In this document: positions 1 through 9,085 of the stretch, in pieces
How positions within the stretch are numbered: the stretch's first letter is position 1
Layout of the letters: each line of letters starts with the position of its first letter
Assembly (NCBI GenBank): GCA_029007575.1
Contig: JAQXIB010000169.1
Coordinates: 1 to 20,140, forward strand
Source of the DNA: Clostridiales bacterium
Lineage (GTDB): Bacteria; Bacillota; Clostridia; Oscillospirales; Ruminococcaceae
Direction: 5' to 3'
Length of the DNA stretch: 20,140 nt
Program-made: the position numbers and the translations under genes
The notes under the pieces: generated by a model
Told to the model about the DNA's origin: nothing
The model's input: only the letters and a program-made list of their open reading frames with translations
Database searches by the model: none

Positions 1-114
1 TTTTTTTAAAAAACAAAGGATTTCAAAAATGGGGCGTCGTGCTTATTTTTCTCGGAAAACAGCTTATCATACGGAAGTCGTATCAAAAAAAGAAAAATAT
101 TTACTGTATCAAAA

Positions 115-148
115 TATCCCTGCTGAAAGATACTTTTCAGCAGGGATA
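115..148 (-). terminator. Rho-independent terminator of groESL
   Basis: A perfect 14-bp inverted repeat (arms 115-128 and 135-148) with a 6-nt loop lies about 50 nt beyond the groEL stop codon. Read on the minus strand the stem is followed by TTTTGATACAG and, further on, more T-rich sequence, so the U-tract is short but present. No other gene on this strand is seen before the window edge, so it most simply ends the groES-groEL transcript. Confidence 0.8.
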
Positions 149-199
149 CACTCTTTTTGGATGAAACTGTTATAGTAGATTGGCTGTAACAGGGTGAGA

Positions 200-1834
200 T
201 TAATACATGCCGCCCATTCCGCCGCCTGCCGGCATTGCTGCCGGAGCAGGATTCTCTTCTTTCTTATCTGCTACAAGGCTTTCAGTGGTCAGTACCATCG
301 CTGCGACAGATGCCGCATTTTGCAGAGCAGAACGGGTAACCTTAGTCGGGTCGACGATACCGGCAGGAATCATATCCACATAGGTTTCTGTGTAAGCATC
401 ATATCCGTAACCTACTTTACCTGCGCAACGAATCTTGTCAATAATGACAGAGCCTTCTACGCCGGCGTTTTTAGCGATCTGACGGATCGGTTCTTCCAAT
501 GCTTTGAGTACGATATACGCACCGGTCTTTTCGTCACCGATTAAGCTGTCTGCCAAAGCTTTTACATCATCATAAACATCCAGCAGAGCAGTACCGCCGC
601 CTGCAACGATACCTTCTTCGACAGCCGCTTTGGTTGCAGACAAAGCATCTTCGATCCGCAGCTTTTTCTCTTTCATTTCCACTTCGGTAGCAGCACCTAC
701 TTTGATGACTGCAACACCGCCGCTTAATTTAGCAAGACGCTCCTGCAACTTCTCACGGTCAAAGTCAGAAGTGGTGTTTTCGATCTGTGTTCTGATTTGA
801 GAAATTCTGTTTTTGATTTCGTTTTTATCGCCTGCACCGTCGACGATGATGGTGTTTTCTTTCTGTACTTTTACCTGTTTAGCACGGCCGAGCTGTTCGA
901 TGGTGGTGTCTTTCAAATCCAATCCCAACTCGTCGCTGATCACCTGACCGCCGGTCAGAATAGCGATATCCTGGAGCATTTCTTTTCTTCTGTCACCGAA
1001 ACCGGGAGCTTTTACGGCAACGCAGGTAAAGGTGCCGCGCAGTTTGTTGACGATCAACGTGGAGAGAGCTTCGCCTTCGATATCCTCTGCGATGATCACC
1101 AGTTTTTTACCGGATTGTACGATTTGCTCTAACAAAGGAAGGATATCCTGGATAACGGAAATTTTCTTGTCAGTGATCAATATATAAGCGTCGTCGATAA
1201 TGGCTTCCATCTTATCGGTATCGGTTACCATATAAGGCGTAATGTATCCGCGGTCAAACTGCATACCTTCTACCACTTCGCTGTAAGTATCGGCAGTTTT
1301 TGACTCTTCGATGGTGATAACGCCGTCAGAAGAAACCTTTTCCATTGCTTCAGCAATCAACTTGCCGACTGATTCATCTCCGGAAGAAACGGTTGCAACT
1401 CTGGCGATATCCGCAGAACCGGAAACCATTTTGGAATTTTTGATAATTGCGTCAACTGCGGCATCTACTGCTTTGTTGATACCTTTTTTGACGATCATTG
1501 GATTGGCGCCTGCAGCAACGTTTTTCATACCCTCGCGCACCAGAGCCTGTGCAAGCAGAGTAGCGGTGGTCGTACCGTCACCGGCAGCATCGTTGGTTTT
1601 AGTAGCTACTTCTTTTACCAATTGAGCGCCCATGTTCTCGAAAGCGTCCTCTAATTCGATCTCTTTTGCAATGGTAACGCCGTCGTTGGTGATCAGCGGA
1701 GCACCGAATTTTTTATCCAAAACAACATTTCTGCCTTTGGGCCCCATTGTGATTTTTACGGTATCAGCAAGCTGATCAATACCGGATTGTAATGCTTTTC
1801 TGGCTTCTTCGCCATAAATAATTTGTTTTGCCAT
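200..1834 (-). CDS. groEL: 60-kDa chaperonin GroEL
   Basis: GroEL forms the ATP-driven double-ring folding chamber in the cytoplasm and works with the GroES lid. The 544-residue length is standard for the family. Visible signatures are the N-terminal TMGPKGRNVVLDK segment (residues 29-41), the ATP-binding GDGTTT at 85-90, and the typical Gly-Met C-terminal tail ending GGGMGGMY. The ATG at 1832-1834 is preceded by AGAGGAGA at good spacing. It lies 51 nt downstream of groES on the same strand and is followed by a strong hairpin, so the two form a bicistronic operon. Control by HrcA is expected from the CIRCE element upstream of groES. Nothing is unusual: it is full length and in frame. Confidence 0.98.
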   Translation of the reverse strand: MAKQIIYGEEARKALQSGIDQLADTVKITMGPKGRNVVLDKKFGAPLITNDGVTIAKEIELEDAFENMGAQLVKEVATKTNDAAGDGTTTATLLAQALVREGMKNVAAGANPMIVKKGINKAVDAAVDAIIKNSKMVSGSADIARVATVSSGDESVGKLIAEAMEKVSSDGVITIEESKTADTYSEVVEGMQFDRGYITPYMVTDTDKMEAIIDDAYILITDKKISVIQDILPLLEQIVQSGKKLVIIAEDIEGEALSTLIVNKLRGTFTCVAVKAPGFGDRRKEMLQDIAILTGGQVISDELGLDLKDTTIEQLGRAKQVKVQKENTIIVDGAGDKNEIKNRISQIRTQIENTTSDFDREKLQERLAKLSGGVAVIKVGAATEVEMKEKKLRIEDALSATKAAVEEGIVAGGGTALLDVYDDVKALADSLIGDEKTGAYIVLKALEEPIRQIAKNAGVEGSVIIDKIRCAGKVGYGYDAYTETYVDMIPAGIVDPTKVTRSALQNAASVAAMVLTTESLVADKKEENPAPAAMPAGGGMGGMY

Positions 1835-1885
1835 GATATAATCTCCTCTTTAAATGAAATAATTAAGATATGATTGATGATATCG

Positions 1886-2170
1886 TTATTCTACAATAGC
1901 CAATACATCTGCCTGACGGAGAATGGTGTAGTCCACACCGTCAATCTTGACTTCAGTACCGGCGTATTTGCTGATCAATACTTTGTTACCGACTGCAAGC
2001 TCCATTTTAACTTCTTTTCCGTCGACAACACCGCCCGGTCCGACTGCTACTACTTCTGCGACCTGTGGCTTTTCTTTGGCACTGCCTGCCAGGATAATGC
2101 CGCTTTTGGTTGTTTCTTCCGCTTCCACCATTTTAATGACTACGCGGTCAGCTAAAGGTTTGATATTCAT
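1886..2170 (-). CDS. groES: 10-kDa co-chaperonin GroES
   Basis: GroES is the heptameric lid that caps GroEL. The product is 94 residues from the ATG at 2168-2170, beginning MNIKPLADRV. It contains the flexible mobile-loop region (EETTKSGIILAGSAKEKPQ, about residues 17-35) and the conserved VGPGG turn. The open frame extends 14 codons further upstream, but that extension runs into the CIRCE operator and has no ribosome site. The chosen ATG has AGGAGG eight bases before it and matches the family's N-terminus. It is the first gene of the groES-groEL operon. Confidence 0.97.
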   Translation of the reverse strand: MNIKPLADRVVIKMVEAEETTKSGIILAGSAKEKPQVAEVVAVGPGGVVDGKEVKMELAVGNKVLISKYAGTEVKIDGVDYTILRQADVLAIVE

Positions 2171-2200
2171 AGAAAATTCCTCCTGTAATGTAGTTGTGTT

Positions 2201-2237
2201 AAATGTTAGCACTCATAGTGTTCGAGTGCTAACATTT
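2201..2237 (-). promoter_or_regulatory. CIRCE operator (HrcA binding site) of groESL
   Basis: TTAGCACTC (2206-2214), nine bases, then GAGTGCTAA (2224-2232) is the exact CIRCE consensus. The arms extend to a perfect 14-bp inverted repeat (2201-2214 and 2224-2237). It lies between the -10 box and the groES ribosome site, the usual place for HrcA repression in Firmicutes. HrcA itself is not encoded in the window. Confidence 0.97.
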
Positions 2238-2240
2238 ATT

Positions 2241-2268
2241 ATTTTATCCGCATTTTATGAAAAATCAA
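2241..2268 (-). promoter_or_regulatory. Sigma-A-like promoter of groESL
   Basis: On the minus strand TTGATT (complement of 2263-2268) is followed after 16 bases by TAAAAT (complement of 2241-2246), immediately upstream of the CIRCE operator. The position fits a vegetative promoter repressed by HrcA. The boxes were matched by eye. Confidence 0.65.
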
Positions 2269-2383
2269 ATATTTATATGTGAACAAATTGTTATAACCTC
2301 AACTTTATATTGAACTGTTGATCTGTTTGCTTGAAATTTGGATTTTGTGTCATTTTTCCGCCGGTAATATTTTTGCGGAACGC

Positions 2384-2412
2384 TTGAATATAAGCACAAA
2401 AACTGTTATAAT
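2384..2412 (+). promoter_or_regulatory. Sigma-A promoter for the miaB-mutSL run
   Basis: TTGAAT (2384-2389), a 17-base spacer and a perfect TATAAT (2407-2412) preceded by TG one base upstream (an extended -10). The predicted transcript start is near 2419, giving a leader of about 60 nt before miaB. It is the best promoter match in the window. Confidence 0.8.
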
Positions 2413-2478
2413 ATACTCTAATAGTGATTTTTGAATCTTATCAAAGTCCAGCAGTTTGAGAGGGCGGAGGATTGTTTT

Positions 2479-3903
2479 TTGAGCGAACGAAAAGAAGTAT
2501 TTGTTTCAGATAAAGAAAAGCAGGAGCAGCGCGAATACAGCCGCAAGGTATCGGAAATTTTGGCAGAACGGTATCCGGACCGGATGCCGATGGCGCATCT
2601 GCATACCTACGGATGTCAGCAGAATGTGAATGACGGGGAAAAAATCAAGGGTATGCTGGCGGTGATGGGATATGGCTTTTGTGATGCCCCGCAGGGTGCC
2701 GATTTGGTGATATACAATACCTGTGCCGTGCGGGAGAATGCGGAGGATAAGGTATTCGGCAATGTCGGACAGTTGGTACATTGTAAGCGCGCCCGAAAAG
2801 ATATGATCATCGGTCTTTGCGGATGTATGACGCAGCAACCGCATATTGCTGAAAAGATTCGGAAAAGCTATCCTTATGTAGACTTGGTGTTCGGCACCCA
2901 TGTGCTGCATAAATTGCCGGAATTATTGTATCGGACGCTGACCGACCATAAACGGGTGTTTGATATTGAAAATAGCGACGGCGTAATTGCCGAAGATATT
3001 CCGGTGGTTCGGACAGACGGCATCAAAGCATGGCTGCCGATCATGTATGGCTGCAATAATTTTTGCACTTATTGCGTGGTGCCGTATGTGCGAGGCAGGG
3101 AGCGAAGCCGACATTCCGCTGATATCATTACGGAGGCAAAGCAACTGATCGCGGATGGATATAAAGAGATCACTTTGCTCGGTCAGAATGTGAATTCCTA
3201 CGGAAAGGGATTGGAGGAAAAAATCAACTTTTCTGAACTGCTTCGGATGCTGAATGATCTGGAAGGGGACTTTGTCCTTCGCTTTATGACTTCTCATCCG
3301 AAGGATGCAACCCCCGAGTTGATCGATACGATTGCGGAATGTAATATGGTGTGCAAGCATCTGAATCTGCCGGTGCAAAGCGGAAGCGACCGCATCCTTG
3401 ACCGGATGAATCGGCATTACCATGTGGAGGATTACCGAAAGCTGATCGCATACGCCCGCAGGAAAATCCCGAACATCTCGTTTACCAGTGACATTATCGT
3501 CGGATTTCCAAATGAAACGGAAGAGGATTTTCAGGCGACGCTGGATCTCATTCGTGAAGTACGTTATCATTTTCTATATACTTTTATTTATTCTAAGCGG
3601 GTCGGCACCAAGGCGGCTGCCATGGAGGATTTGACGCCGGAACAGGACAAGTCCCGTCGCTTTCGGGAATTGTTGTCGGTGCAGGAAGCGATCGGTCAGG
3701 AAATCTATGACAGCCTTGTCGGAACGACTTGGCGGGTATTGGTTGAGGGCGAAGGCAAAAGCGGAGACGGTTATCTGACCGGACGGACCGAGCAGAGCGT
3801 GATTGTCGATTTTAAAGGGGACAAGCAGTTGATAGGCAGCTTTGTCAACGTGAAGATTACCAAAGCACTGCGGTGGGCGGTCATCGGAGAACTGTCTGTA
3901 TAA
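2479..3903 (+). CDS. miaB: tRNA-2-methylthio-N6-dimethylallyladenosine synthase MiaB
   Basis: This radical-SAM methylthiotransferase converts i6A37 to ms2i6A37 in tRNAs reading UNN codons, using two [4Fe-4S] clusters. From the chosen start the product is 474 residues. The N-terminal UPF0004 domain carries the auxiliary-cluster cysteines C46 (YGCQQN), C82 (NTCAVRENA) and C116 (GLCGCM). The radical-SAM core has CNNFCTYC (C192, C196, C199) followed by VPYVRGRERSR. The C-terminal stretch with YLTGRTEQSVIVDF and GSFVNVKI fits a TRAM RNA-binding domain. The frame is open from a TTG at 2431, but the TTG at 2479 has AGGGCGGAGG ending eight bases upstream and is preferred. It is the first gene of a run with the YlbF-like gene, mutS, mutL and miaA, the last of which makes its i6A substrate. 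Confidence 0.95.
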   Translation: MSERKEVFVSDKEKQEQREYSRKVSEILAERYPDRMPMAHLHTYGCQQNVNDGEKIKGMLAVMGYGFCDAPQGADLVIYNTCAVRENAEDKVFGNVGQLVHCKRARKDMIIGLCGCMTQQPHIAEKIRKSYPYVDLVFGTHVLHKLPELLYRTLTDHKRVFDIENSDGVIAEDIPVVRTDGIKAWLPIMYGCNNFCTYCVVPYVRGRERSRHSADIITEAKQLIADGYKEITLLGQNVNSYGKGLEEKINFSELLRMLNDLEGDFVLRFMTSHPKDATPELIDTIAECNMVCKHLNLPVQSGSDRILDRMNRHYHVEDYRKLIAYARRKIPNISFTSDIIVGFPNETEEDFQATLDLIREVRYHFLYTFIYSKRVGTKAAAMEDLTPEQDKSRRFRELLSVQEAIGQEIYDSLVGTTWRVLVEGEGKSGDGYLTGRTEQSVIVDFKGDKQLIGSFVNVKITKALRWAVIGELSV

Positions 3904-3958
3904 AAAGAGAATATACTTACTTGTATATATAAATGAAATAAAATCGGAGGATAAAAAA

Positions 3959-4372
3959 ATGGATATCATTCAAATGGCAAGAGAAATGGGCAAAGAAATT
4001 CAGAAATCGGAAATTTATGCAAATCTGAATGCTGCCAAGAAAAATAATGATGAAGACGAGGAGCTTCAGGATCTGATCGGACAGTTTAATTTGAAAAGAA
4101 TTACGATTAATAATCAGATCAATGACAATCAGAAGCATGACGAAGATGAGATGCGTAGATTGGACAGTGAGTTGAAGGAGATCTATAACAAGATTATCAC
4201 CAACAAAAACATGGCTGCTTATAATGATGCGAAAAACGCAATGGATGATTTGATGAATCAGGTCAGTACGATTTTGATGCACTGCGTAAACGGCGCTGAT
4301 CCGGAAACCTGTCCGAGTAAGCAGGAATCTGGCTGTTCCGGCAGTTGTTCCAGTTGTTCCGGCTGTCACTAA
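3959..4372 (+). CDS. YlbF/YmcA-family protein with a cysteine-rich C-terminal tail
   Basis: This 137-residue, mostly helical, highly charged protein resembles the Com_YlbF (YlbF/YmcA) family. The N-terminus MDIIQMAREMGKEIQKSEIY and the long helical middle with IYNKIITNKNMAAYNDAK fit that family. In B. subtilis YmcA, YlbF and YaaT form the Ric complex, which acts with RNase Y on mRNA maturation and development and is reported to bind [4Fe-4S] clusters; ymcA sits beside miaB (ymcB) there, as here. The last 29 residues hold six cysteines (C109, C118, C126, C130, C133, C136) in a Ser/Gly-rich tail ending SGCH, suited to binding metal or a cluster. GGAGG lies eight bases before the ATG, and mutS starts 36 nt downstream. 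Which Ric subunit it represents cannot be decided here, so no symbol is given. Confidence 0.8.
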   Translation: MDIIQMAREMGKEIQKSEIYANLNAAKKNNDEDEELQDLIGQFNLKRITINNQINDNQKHDEDEMRRLDSELKEIYNKIITNKNMAAYNDAKNAMDDLMNQVSTILMHCVNGADPETCPSKQESGCSGSCSSCSGCH

Positions 4373-4408
4373 AAAGAAAAGAACAGATCGTTTTTTGGGG
4401 GGATTGTT

Positions 4409-7015
4409 TTGGCTGGTTTGTCACAGATGATGCAGCAATATATGAATATCAAAGAACAGCATAAGGATCAGATCTTGTTTTTCCGTCTGGGGGATTTTTA
4501 TGAAATGTTTTTTGATGATGCTATTTTAGTGTCAAAAGAGCTGGAACTTACGTTGACCGGAAAGGACTGCGGTTTGGAGGAGCGGGCGCCGATGTGCGGT
4601 ATCCCGCACCACAGCAGTGAAACTTATATTAACCGACTGATCGAAAAGGGCTATAAAGTGGCTATTTGCGAGCAGATGGAGAATCCGGCGACCGCAAAGG
4701 GCCTAGTAAAACGGGATGTCATTCGGGTTATTACGCCGGGCACTTTGACCGAAGGCACGATGCTGGACGAAACAAAAAACAATTTTATCGCCAGTGTTTA
4801 TGTCGGAGAAGATGGATTTGGCGTCAGCTTTGCCGACATTTCCACCGGCGATGTGTTTTTGACTGAAGTAACAACGACGGAGGCAGATGTCGAGATCGTC
4901 AATGAACTGTCGAAATTTTCTCCTTCCGAAATTTTATATAACAGTGCTTTTGTGCCGTTGCACAAGGCGACTGCTTTTATTAAAGAAAAGCTGAGATGCG
5001 TCGCGGAGCTTTTGGAAGAAAGCAAATATGATTCCGAAGCCGCCGATGAGGTGATCCCCGCGCAATTCGGCGAGCCTTCTTTGGAAGCGATGGGATTAGC
5101 GGACAAACCGCTTGCCGTTCGCAGCTTGAGCGGCTTATTGTCCTATGTCAAAGAGACTCAGATGGACGGCGCACAGCGGTTGATTCGCTACTCGGTATAT
5201 CAGGACAGCCAGTATATGACGGTGGATATGACGGCACGGAGAAATCTGGAGCTGACTGAAACGATGCGTAACAAGGAAAAGCGGGGAACGTTGCTTTGGG
5301 TGCTGGATAAAACCAAAACAGCAATGGGAAAACGACTGATCCGCAAATATGTGGAGCAGCCGCTCGTCAATCTTGCTGTGATTACCAAACGGCAGAATGC
5401 GGTTACTGAGCTGACGCAGCAAAGTATCTGGCGGGATGAATTGACTGAACAGTTGTCTGATGTTTATGATTTGCAGCGCTTGATGACCAAAGTCATCTAT
5501 GGTTCGGTGAATCCGCGTGAACTGAAGGCGCTTTCTTATACGATATCGGCGTTGCCCAAGATAAAAGAAATCAGCGGCAATTTTCAGTCCTCTTTGTTGA
5601 AGAAACTGCATGACGGCATCGATACCATGCAGGAGATCCGCAATTTGATCGAAGCGGCGATTGTGGATGATCCGCCGGTCATGATGAAGGACGGCGGTTA
5701 TATCCGAAAAGGCTTTCACGCCGAGCTGGATGAAATACGGGATATTTGCGTGAATGCCAAAGAATATATTGCGCAGATCGAAGAAAAAGAAAAGAACGAA
5801 ACCGGTATCAAGAATTTAAAAGTAAGCTATAATCGGGTTTTTGGCTATTACATAGAGGTGACCAAATCCTTTTTGGATTTGGTGCCGGATCGCTATATCC
5901 GGAAGCAGACGCTGGCAAATTGCGAGCGGTATATCACCGAGGAACTGAAAGACCTGGAAGGCAAAGTTCTATATGCCAATGAAAAAATATTAGCGCTGGA
6001 AGCGGATATTTATGATGAAGTCCGTCGCTTTGTCGCCTCCCGTTTAAGCGTGATTCAGGATACGGCGAGTTGTATTGCGCAGCTCGATGTGCTCTGTTCT
6101 TTTGCCAATGTCGCGGTGATGAATAACTATGTTTGCCCGACCGTCACGCTGGACGGCGGGATCGAGATCGTGGACGGGCGGCATCCGGTGGTAGAGCAGA
6201 TGCTGAAAACGGTACCCTTTGTACCAAACGATACCAAACTGGATTTGAATGAAAATAAGCTGCTGATTATCACCGGACCGAACATGGCAGGAAAATCCAC
6301 CTATATGCGGCAGGTGGCGATCATTACCTTGATGGCGCAAATCGGAAGTTTTGTTCCTGCCCGTTCTGCGACCATCAGCATTGTGGATAAAATATTCACC
6401 CGAGTTGGTGCGTCGGACGATCTGACGTCTGGACAGTCTACTTTTATGGTAGAAATGAATGAAGTAGCACAGATCTTAACGCAGGCAACCCGAAACAGCC
6501 TGGTAATTCTGGATGAAATCGGACGGGGAACCTCGACCTTTGACGGGATGAGCATCGCCCGCGCAGTGATAGAATATATTTTAGACCAGAAGAAGTTGGG
6601 ATGTAAAACGCTGTTTGCAACTCATTATCATGAGCTGACGGTGCTGGAAGAGCAGAAAAAGGGCGTTAAAAATTATAACGTTGCAGTAAAAAAACGCGGT
6701 GATGATATCACCTTCCTGAGAAAAATTATCCGCGGCGGTGCCGATGAGAGCTATGGTATTGAGGTGGCGAAGCTGGCCGGCGTACCAAATGCGGTGGTAA
6801 AGCGCGCCAAAGAGATCCTCAGTGAACTGGACGGCGAAAAGCAGGTTCAGCGGCAACAGATGGAGAAAGTCAAAGAACCAGTTGAAAACGAACAGATGAA
6901 CTTTGTTTCTGCTTCGAATCATGCCGTGACCGAGAAGCTAAAAAGGGTGGATTTGAATGCGTTAACGCCGATTGAAGCGCTGAATATTCTGTATGAATTA
7001 AAAAGCTTGTTGTAG
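4409..7015 (+). CDS. mutS: DNA mismatch repair protein MutS
   Basis: MutS recognises mismatches and small loops, clamps DNA and recruits MutL. The 868-residue length is typical of MutS1. The mismatch-reading motif FYE is at residues 30-32 in FFRLGDFYEMFFDDA. The ATPase has Walker A GPNMAGKS at 623-630, Walker B VILDEIGRG with D702 and E703, and a downstream FATHYHEL switch. The C-terminus LTPIEALNILYELKSLL matches the family tail. Translation probably starts at the TTG at 4409 (MAGLSQMMQQYM), with a run of six G about six bases before it; an internal ATG six codons later would shorten a conserved N-terminus. It is followed 29 nt later by mutL. Confidence 0.97.
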   Translation: MAGLSQMMQQYMNIKEQHKDQILFFRLGDFYEMFFDDAILVSKELELTLTGKDCGLEERAPMCGIPHHSSETYINRLIEKGYKVAICEQMENPATAKGLVKRDVIRVITPGTLTEGTMLDETKNNFIASVYVGEDGFGVSFADISTGDVFLTEVTTTEADVEIVNELSKFSPSEILYNSAFVPLHKATAFIKEKLRCVAELLEESKYDSEAADEVIPAQFGEPSLEAMGLADKPLAVRSLSGLLSYVKETQMDGAQRLIRYSVYQDSQYMTVDMTARRNLELTETMRNKEKRGTLLWVLDKTKTAMGKRLIRKYVEQPLVNLAVITKRQNAVTELTQQSIWRDELTEQLSDVYDLQRLMTKVIYGSVNPRELKALSYTISALPKIKEISGNFQSSLLKKLHDGIDTMQEIRNLIEAAIVDDPPVMMKDGGYIRKGFHAELDEIRDICVNAKEYIAQIEEKEKNETGIKNLKVSYNRVFGYYIEVTKSFLDLVPDRYIRKQTLANCERYITEELKDLEGKVLYANEKILALEADIYDEVRRFVASRLSVIQDTASCIAQLDVLCSFANVAVMNNYVCPTVTLDGGIEIVDGRHPVVEQMLKTVPFVPNDTKLDLNENKLLIITGPNMAGKSTYMRQVAIITLMAQIGSFVPARSATISIVDKIFTRVGASDDLTSGQSTFMVEMNEVAQILTQATRNSLVILDEIGRGTSTFDGMSIARAVIEYILDQKKLGCKTLFATHYHELTVLEEQKKGVKNYNVAVKKRGDDITFLRKIIRGGADESYGIEVAKLAGVPNAVVKRAKEILSELDGEKQVQRQQMEKVKEPVENEQMNFVSASNHAVTEKLKRVDLNALTPIEALNILYELKSLL

Positions 7016-7044
7016 TTTTTGCATGATGACAAGGAGGGAAACGC

Positions 7045-9060
7045 ATGCCGAAAATTAATGTTCTGGAAAAGCACGTTGCCGAGCTGATCGCCGCGGGCGA
7101 AGTCATCGAGCGACCGGCTTCCATTGTCAAAGAGCTGATCGAAAATTCGATCGATGCCGGCGCTACTGCGGTGACGGTTGAGATCAAAAACGGCGGTATC
7201 AAGTATATCCGGATTACCGATAACGGCTGCGGTATTGCATACGAAGATGTCCCGACGGCTTTTTTGCGTCATGCGACCAGTAAGGTGCGCTATGAGTATG
7301 ATCTGGACAGTATCGGAACTCTTGGCTTTCGGGGGGAGGCGCTGGCCTCTGTTTCGGCGGTGGCAAAGGTAGAAATGCTGACCAAGACACCGGACAGCAG
7401 GTTTGGCACCCGAATCGAATTGGCGGGCGGAGAACAGATTTCGTTATCTGAGGCAGGCTGTCCGGACGGGACGACCATTGTGGTGCGGGATTTGTTTTAT
7501 AATGTTCCTGCAAGACTGAAATTTCTAAAACGCGATATATCCGAGGCAGGAGCGGTATCCGGAATTGTGGATAAAATTGCGCTTTCCAATCCGCGCGTTT
7601 CGATCAAATTTATTAAAGAAGGTAAAGTAGAGCTTCACACACCGGGAGACGGCAATGTCCTTTCGGCTGTTTACGCCGTGTTCGGCAAGGAGTTTGCACG
7701 GACGTTGATGCCGGTGGACTATACCTATCAGGACGTTCAGGTGAGCGGTTTTGTCAGTATTCCCGATTTGAGCAAAGCAAATCGAAAATCGCAGCATTTC
7801 TTTGTGAATCACCGGTATATCAAATCAAGAACCTGCGCCGGCGCACTGGAGGAAGCCTATCGCCATTCTATTATGGTCGGAAAATTTCCGGCGTGCGTAC
7901 TGTATTTGCAGGTGCCGAATAATGCCGTTGACGTCAATGTTCATCCGGCAAAAACGGAAGTTCGTTTCATGAATGAAAAATTAATTTATGATGCCATCTT
8001 TTTTGCGGTGAAATCGGCAATATCCACCTATAATCAGAAACTGCTGCAGGAAAAGACTGCAACCGAGACGGTGCTGCAATCGGAAAAAACGACTCCGGTA
8101 CCGCGGCTTGATTATGTCACAAAAGCGAAAGAGACTTCATATACCGGAGAACAAACGGTTTTGACCTCTCCGCCGTCGAAGCCCAATACGTTACGGGTCG
8201 GGGATTACAGTATTCAGTTGGAATCGGAGGAGAATGTTTCCTATGTAGCGGATCATAATCAGCCGGAATACCATGCTTCTCAAAAACAGCAGGAGGTTTT
8301 GCAGCAATCGGATTTTCGCCATCTTGATTTGAGCAAAATTGCGGCAGCTCCGCAGGAAACACCGCTAGTTTCGGAAAAACCTCATATCGACTCGGTTTCA
8401 ATTCAAAAACCGGCGACAGAATCCGCGATGGCAGATTCTCCGGAGGAGGTTGCGGAGGAGCGGTCGGGGACGGCCGAAAAGGAGAAAATCGGCAACATCC
8501 GTCTGTGTGGAGAGCTGTTTAAGACCTATATTTTGGCGGAAATTGATAATAATTTCGTGATGGTGGATAAGCACGCCGCTCATGAGCGGATGTTATATGA
8601 GAAGTTGAGAGCATCCCACGGCGAGATTGAGGGCCAATTGCTTTTGACGCCGTTGACATTGACATTTTCCAGTGAAGATTATTTCGCATTGATCCATAAT
8701 CGCAAGGAAATCAGAAAATATGGGTTTGCGATCGAGGATTTCGGTCAATGCTCTGTTCAGGTGCGGGAAATCCCGATTTTTCTGGATACGCTGGATGCAA
8801 CGCAGGTGTTGTATGAACTGGGCTGTAATTTAAGAAAAAACAAGCGGGATATTACGCCTGATTTAATTGACGATATGCTTCATTCCATTGCCTGCAAGGC
8901 GGCGATTAAAGCGCACGACAGCAGCAGCGATCAGGAACTGCTGGCTATTGTCAGAGAGGTATATACGAATGAAAATATCCGCTATTGTCCGCATGGCAGA
9001 CCGGTCGTTATTGTTACCAGCAAATACGAGCTGGAGAAAAAATTCCATCGTGTAGTATAG
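7045..9060 (+). CDS. mutL: DNA mismatch repair protein MutL (endonuclease type)
   Basis: MutL is the ATP-dependent matchmaker of mismatch repair and, in bacteria without MutH, the nicking endonuclease. The 671-residue protein has an N-terminal GHKL ATPase with E30 and N34 (KELIENSIDAGA), D59 in TDNGCGI and GFRGEAL at 94-100. Residues of about 335-485 form a long polar Gln/Glu/Ser-rich linker. The C-terminal dimerisation domain carries the nuclease metal motif D508-K-H-A-x-x-E514-x4-E519, then ACKAAIKA (C617) and CPHGRP (648-653). K replaces the more usual Q in DQHA, but the ligand positions D, H and both E are kept. The ATG at 7045 follows AAGGAGGG. No MutH is in the window, which fits an active nuclease. 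It is followed 25 nt later by miaA. Confidence 0.97.
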   Translation: MPKINVLEKHVAELIAAGEVIERPASIVKELIENSIDAGATAVTVEIKNGGIKYIRITDNGCGIAYEDVPTAFLRHATSKVRYEYDLDSIGTLGFRGEALASVSAVAKVEMLTKTPDSRFGTRIELAGGEQISLSEAGCPDGTTIVVRDLFYNVPARLKFLKRDISEAGAVSGIVDKIALSNPRVSIKFIKEGKVELHTPGDGNVLSAVYAVFGKEFARTLMPVDYTYQDVQVSGFVSIPDLSKANRKSQHFFVNHRYIKSRTCAGALEEAYRHSIMVGKFPACVLYLQVPNNAVDVNVHPAKTEVRFMNEKLIYDAIFFAVKSAISTYNQKLLQEKTATETVLQSEKTTPVPRLDYVTKAKETSYTGEQTVLTSPPSKPNTLRVGDYSIQLESEENVSYVADHNQPEYHASQKQQEVLQQSDFRHLDLSKIAAAPQETPLVSEKPHIDSVSIQKPATESAMADSPEEVAEERSGTAEKEKIGNIRLCGELFKTYILAEIDNNFVMVDKHAAHERMLYEKLRASHGEIEGQLLLTPLTLTFSSEDYFALIHNRKEIRKYGFAIEDFGQCSVQVREIPIFLDTLDATQVLYELGCNLRKNKRDITPDLIDDMLHSIACKAAIKAHDSSSDQELLAIVREVYTNENIRYCPHGRPVVIVTSKYELEKKFHRVV

Positions 9061-9085
9061 AGATACAAAGAAAAGGAGCGTTCGG

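Larger units (their letters stand above)
2171..2478. other. Divergent intergenic region between groES and miaB
   Basis: This 308-bp gap holds the groES leader with CIRCE and its promoter on the minus strand, and the miaB promoter and ribosome site on the plus strand. Between them is AT-rich DNA with no convincing open frame. A small inverted repeat, TTCCGC (2356-2361) and GCGGAA (2375-2380), sits just upstream of the miaB -35 box; its role, if any, is unknown. Confidence 0.7.

Noticed and set aside
1..13. T-run then A-run at the window start, possibly the tail of a terminator
   Set aside because: Any stem would lie outside the window, so nothing can be supported.
49..100. Small inverted repeat ATACG...CGTAT (71-85) before an A-rich stretch
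   Set aside because: Only 5 bp per arm, and the T-run is on the wrong side for either strand's terminator use.
29..175. A 48-codon plus-strand frame with AAAGGA eight bases before its ATG
   Set aside because: It runs straight through the groESL terminator hairpin, its product resembles no family I know, and it lies in the gap after groEL; most likely chance.
200..1834. Long plus-strand frames opposite groEL
   Set aside because: They are antisense shadows of a clear groEL, with no ribosome sites or family resemblance.
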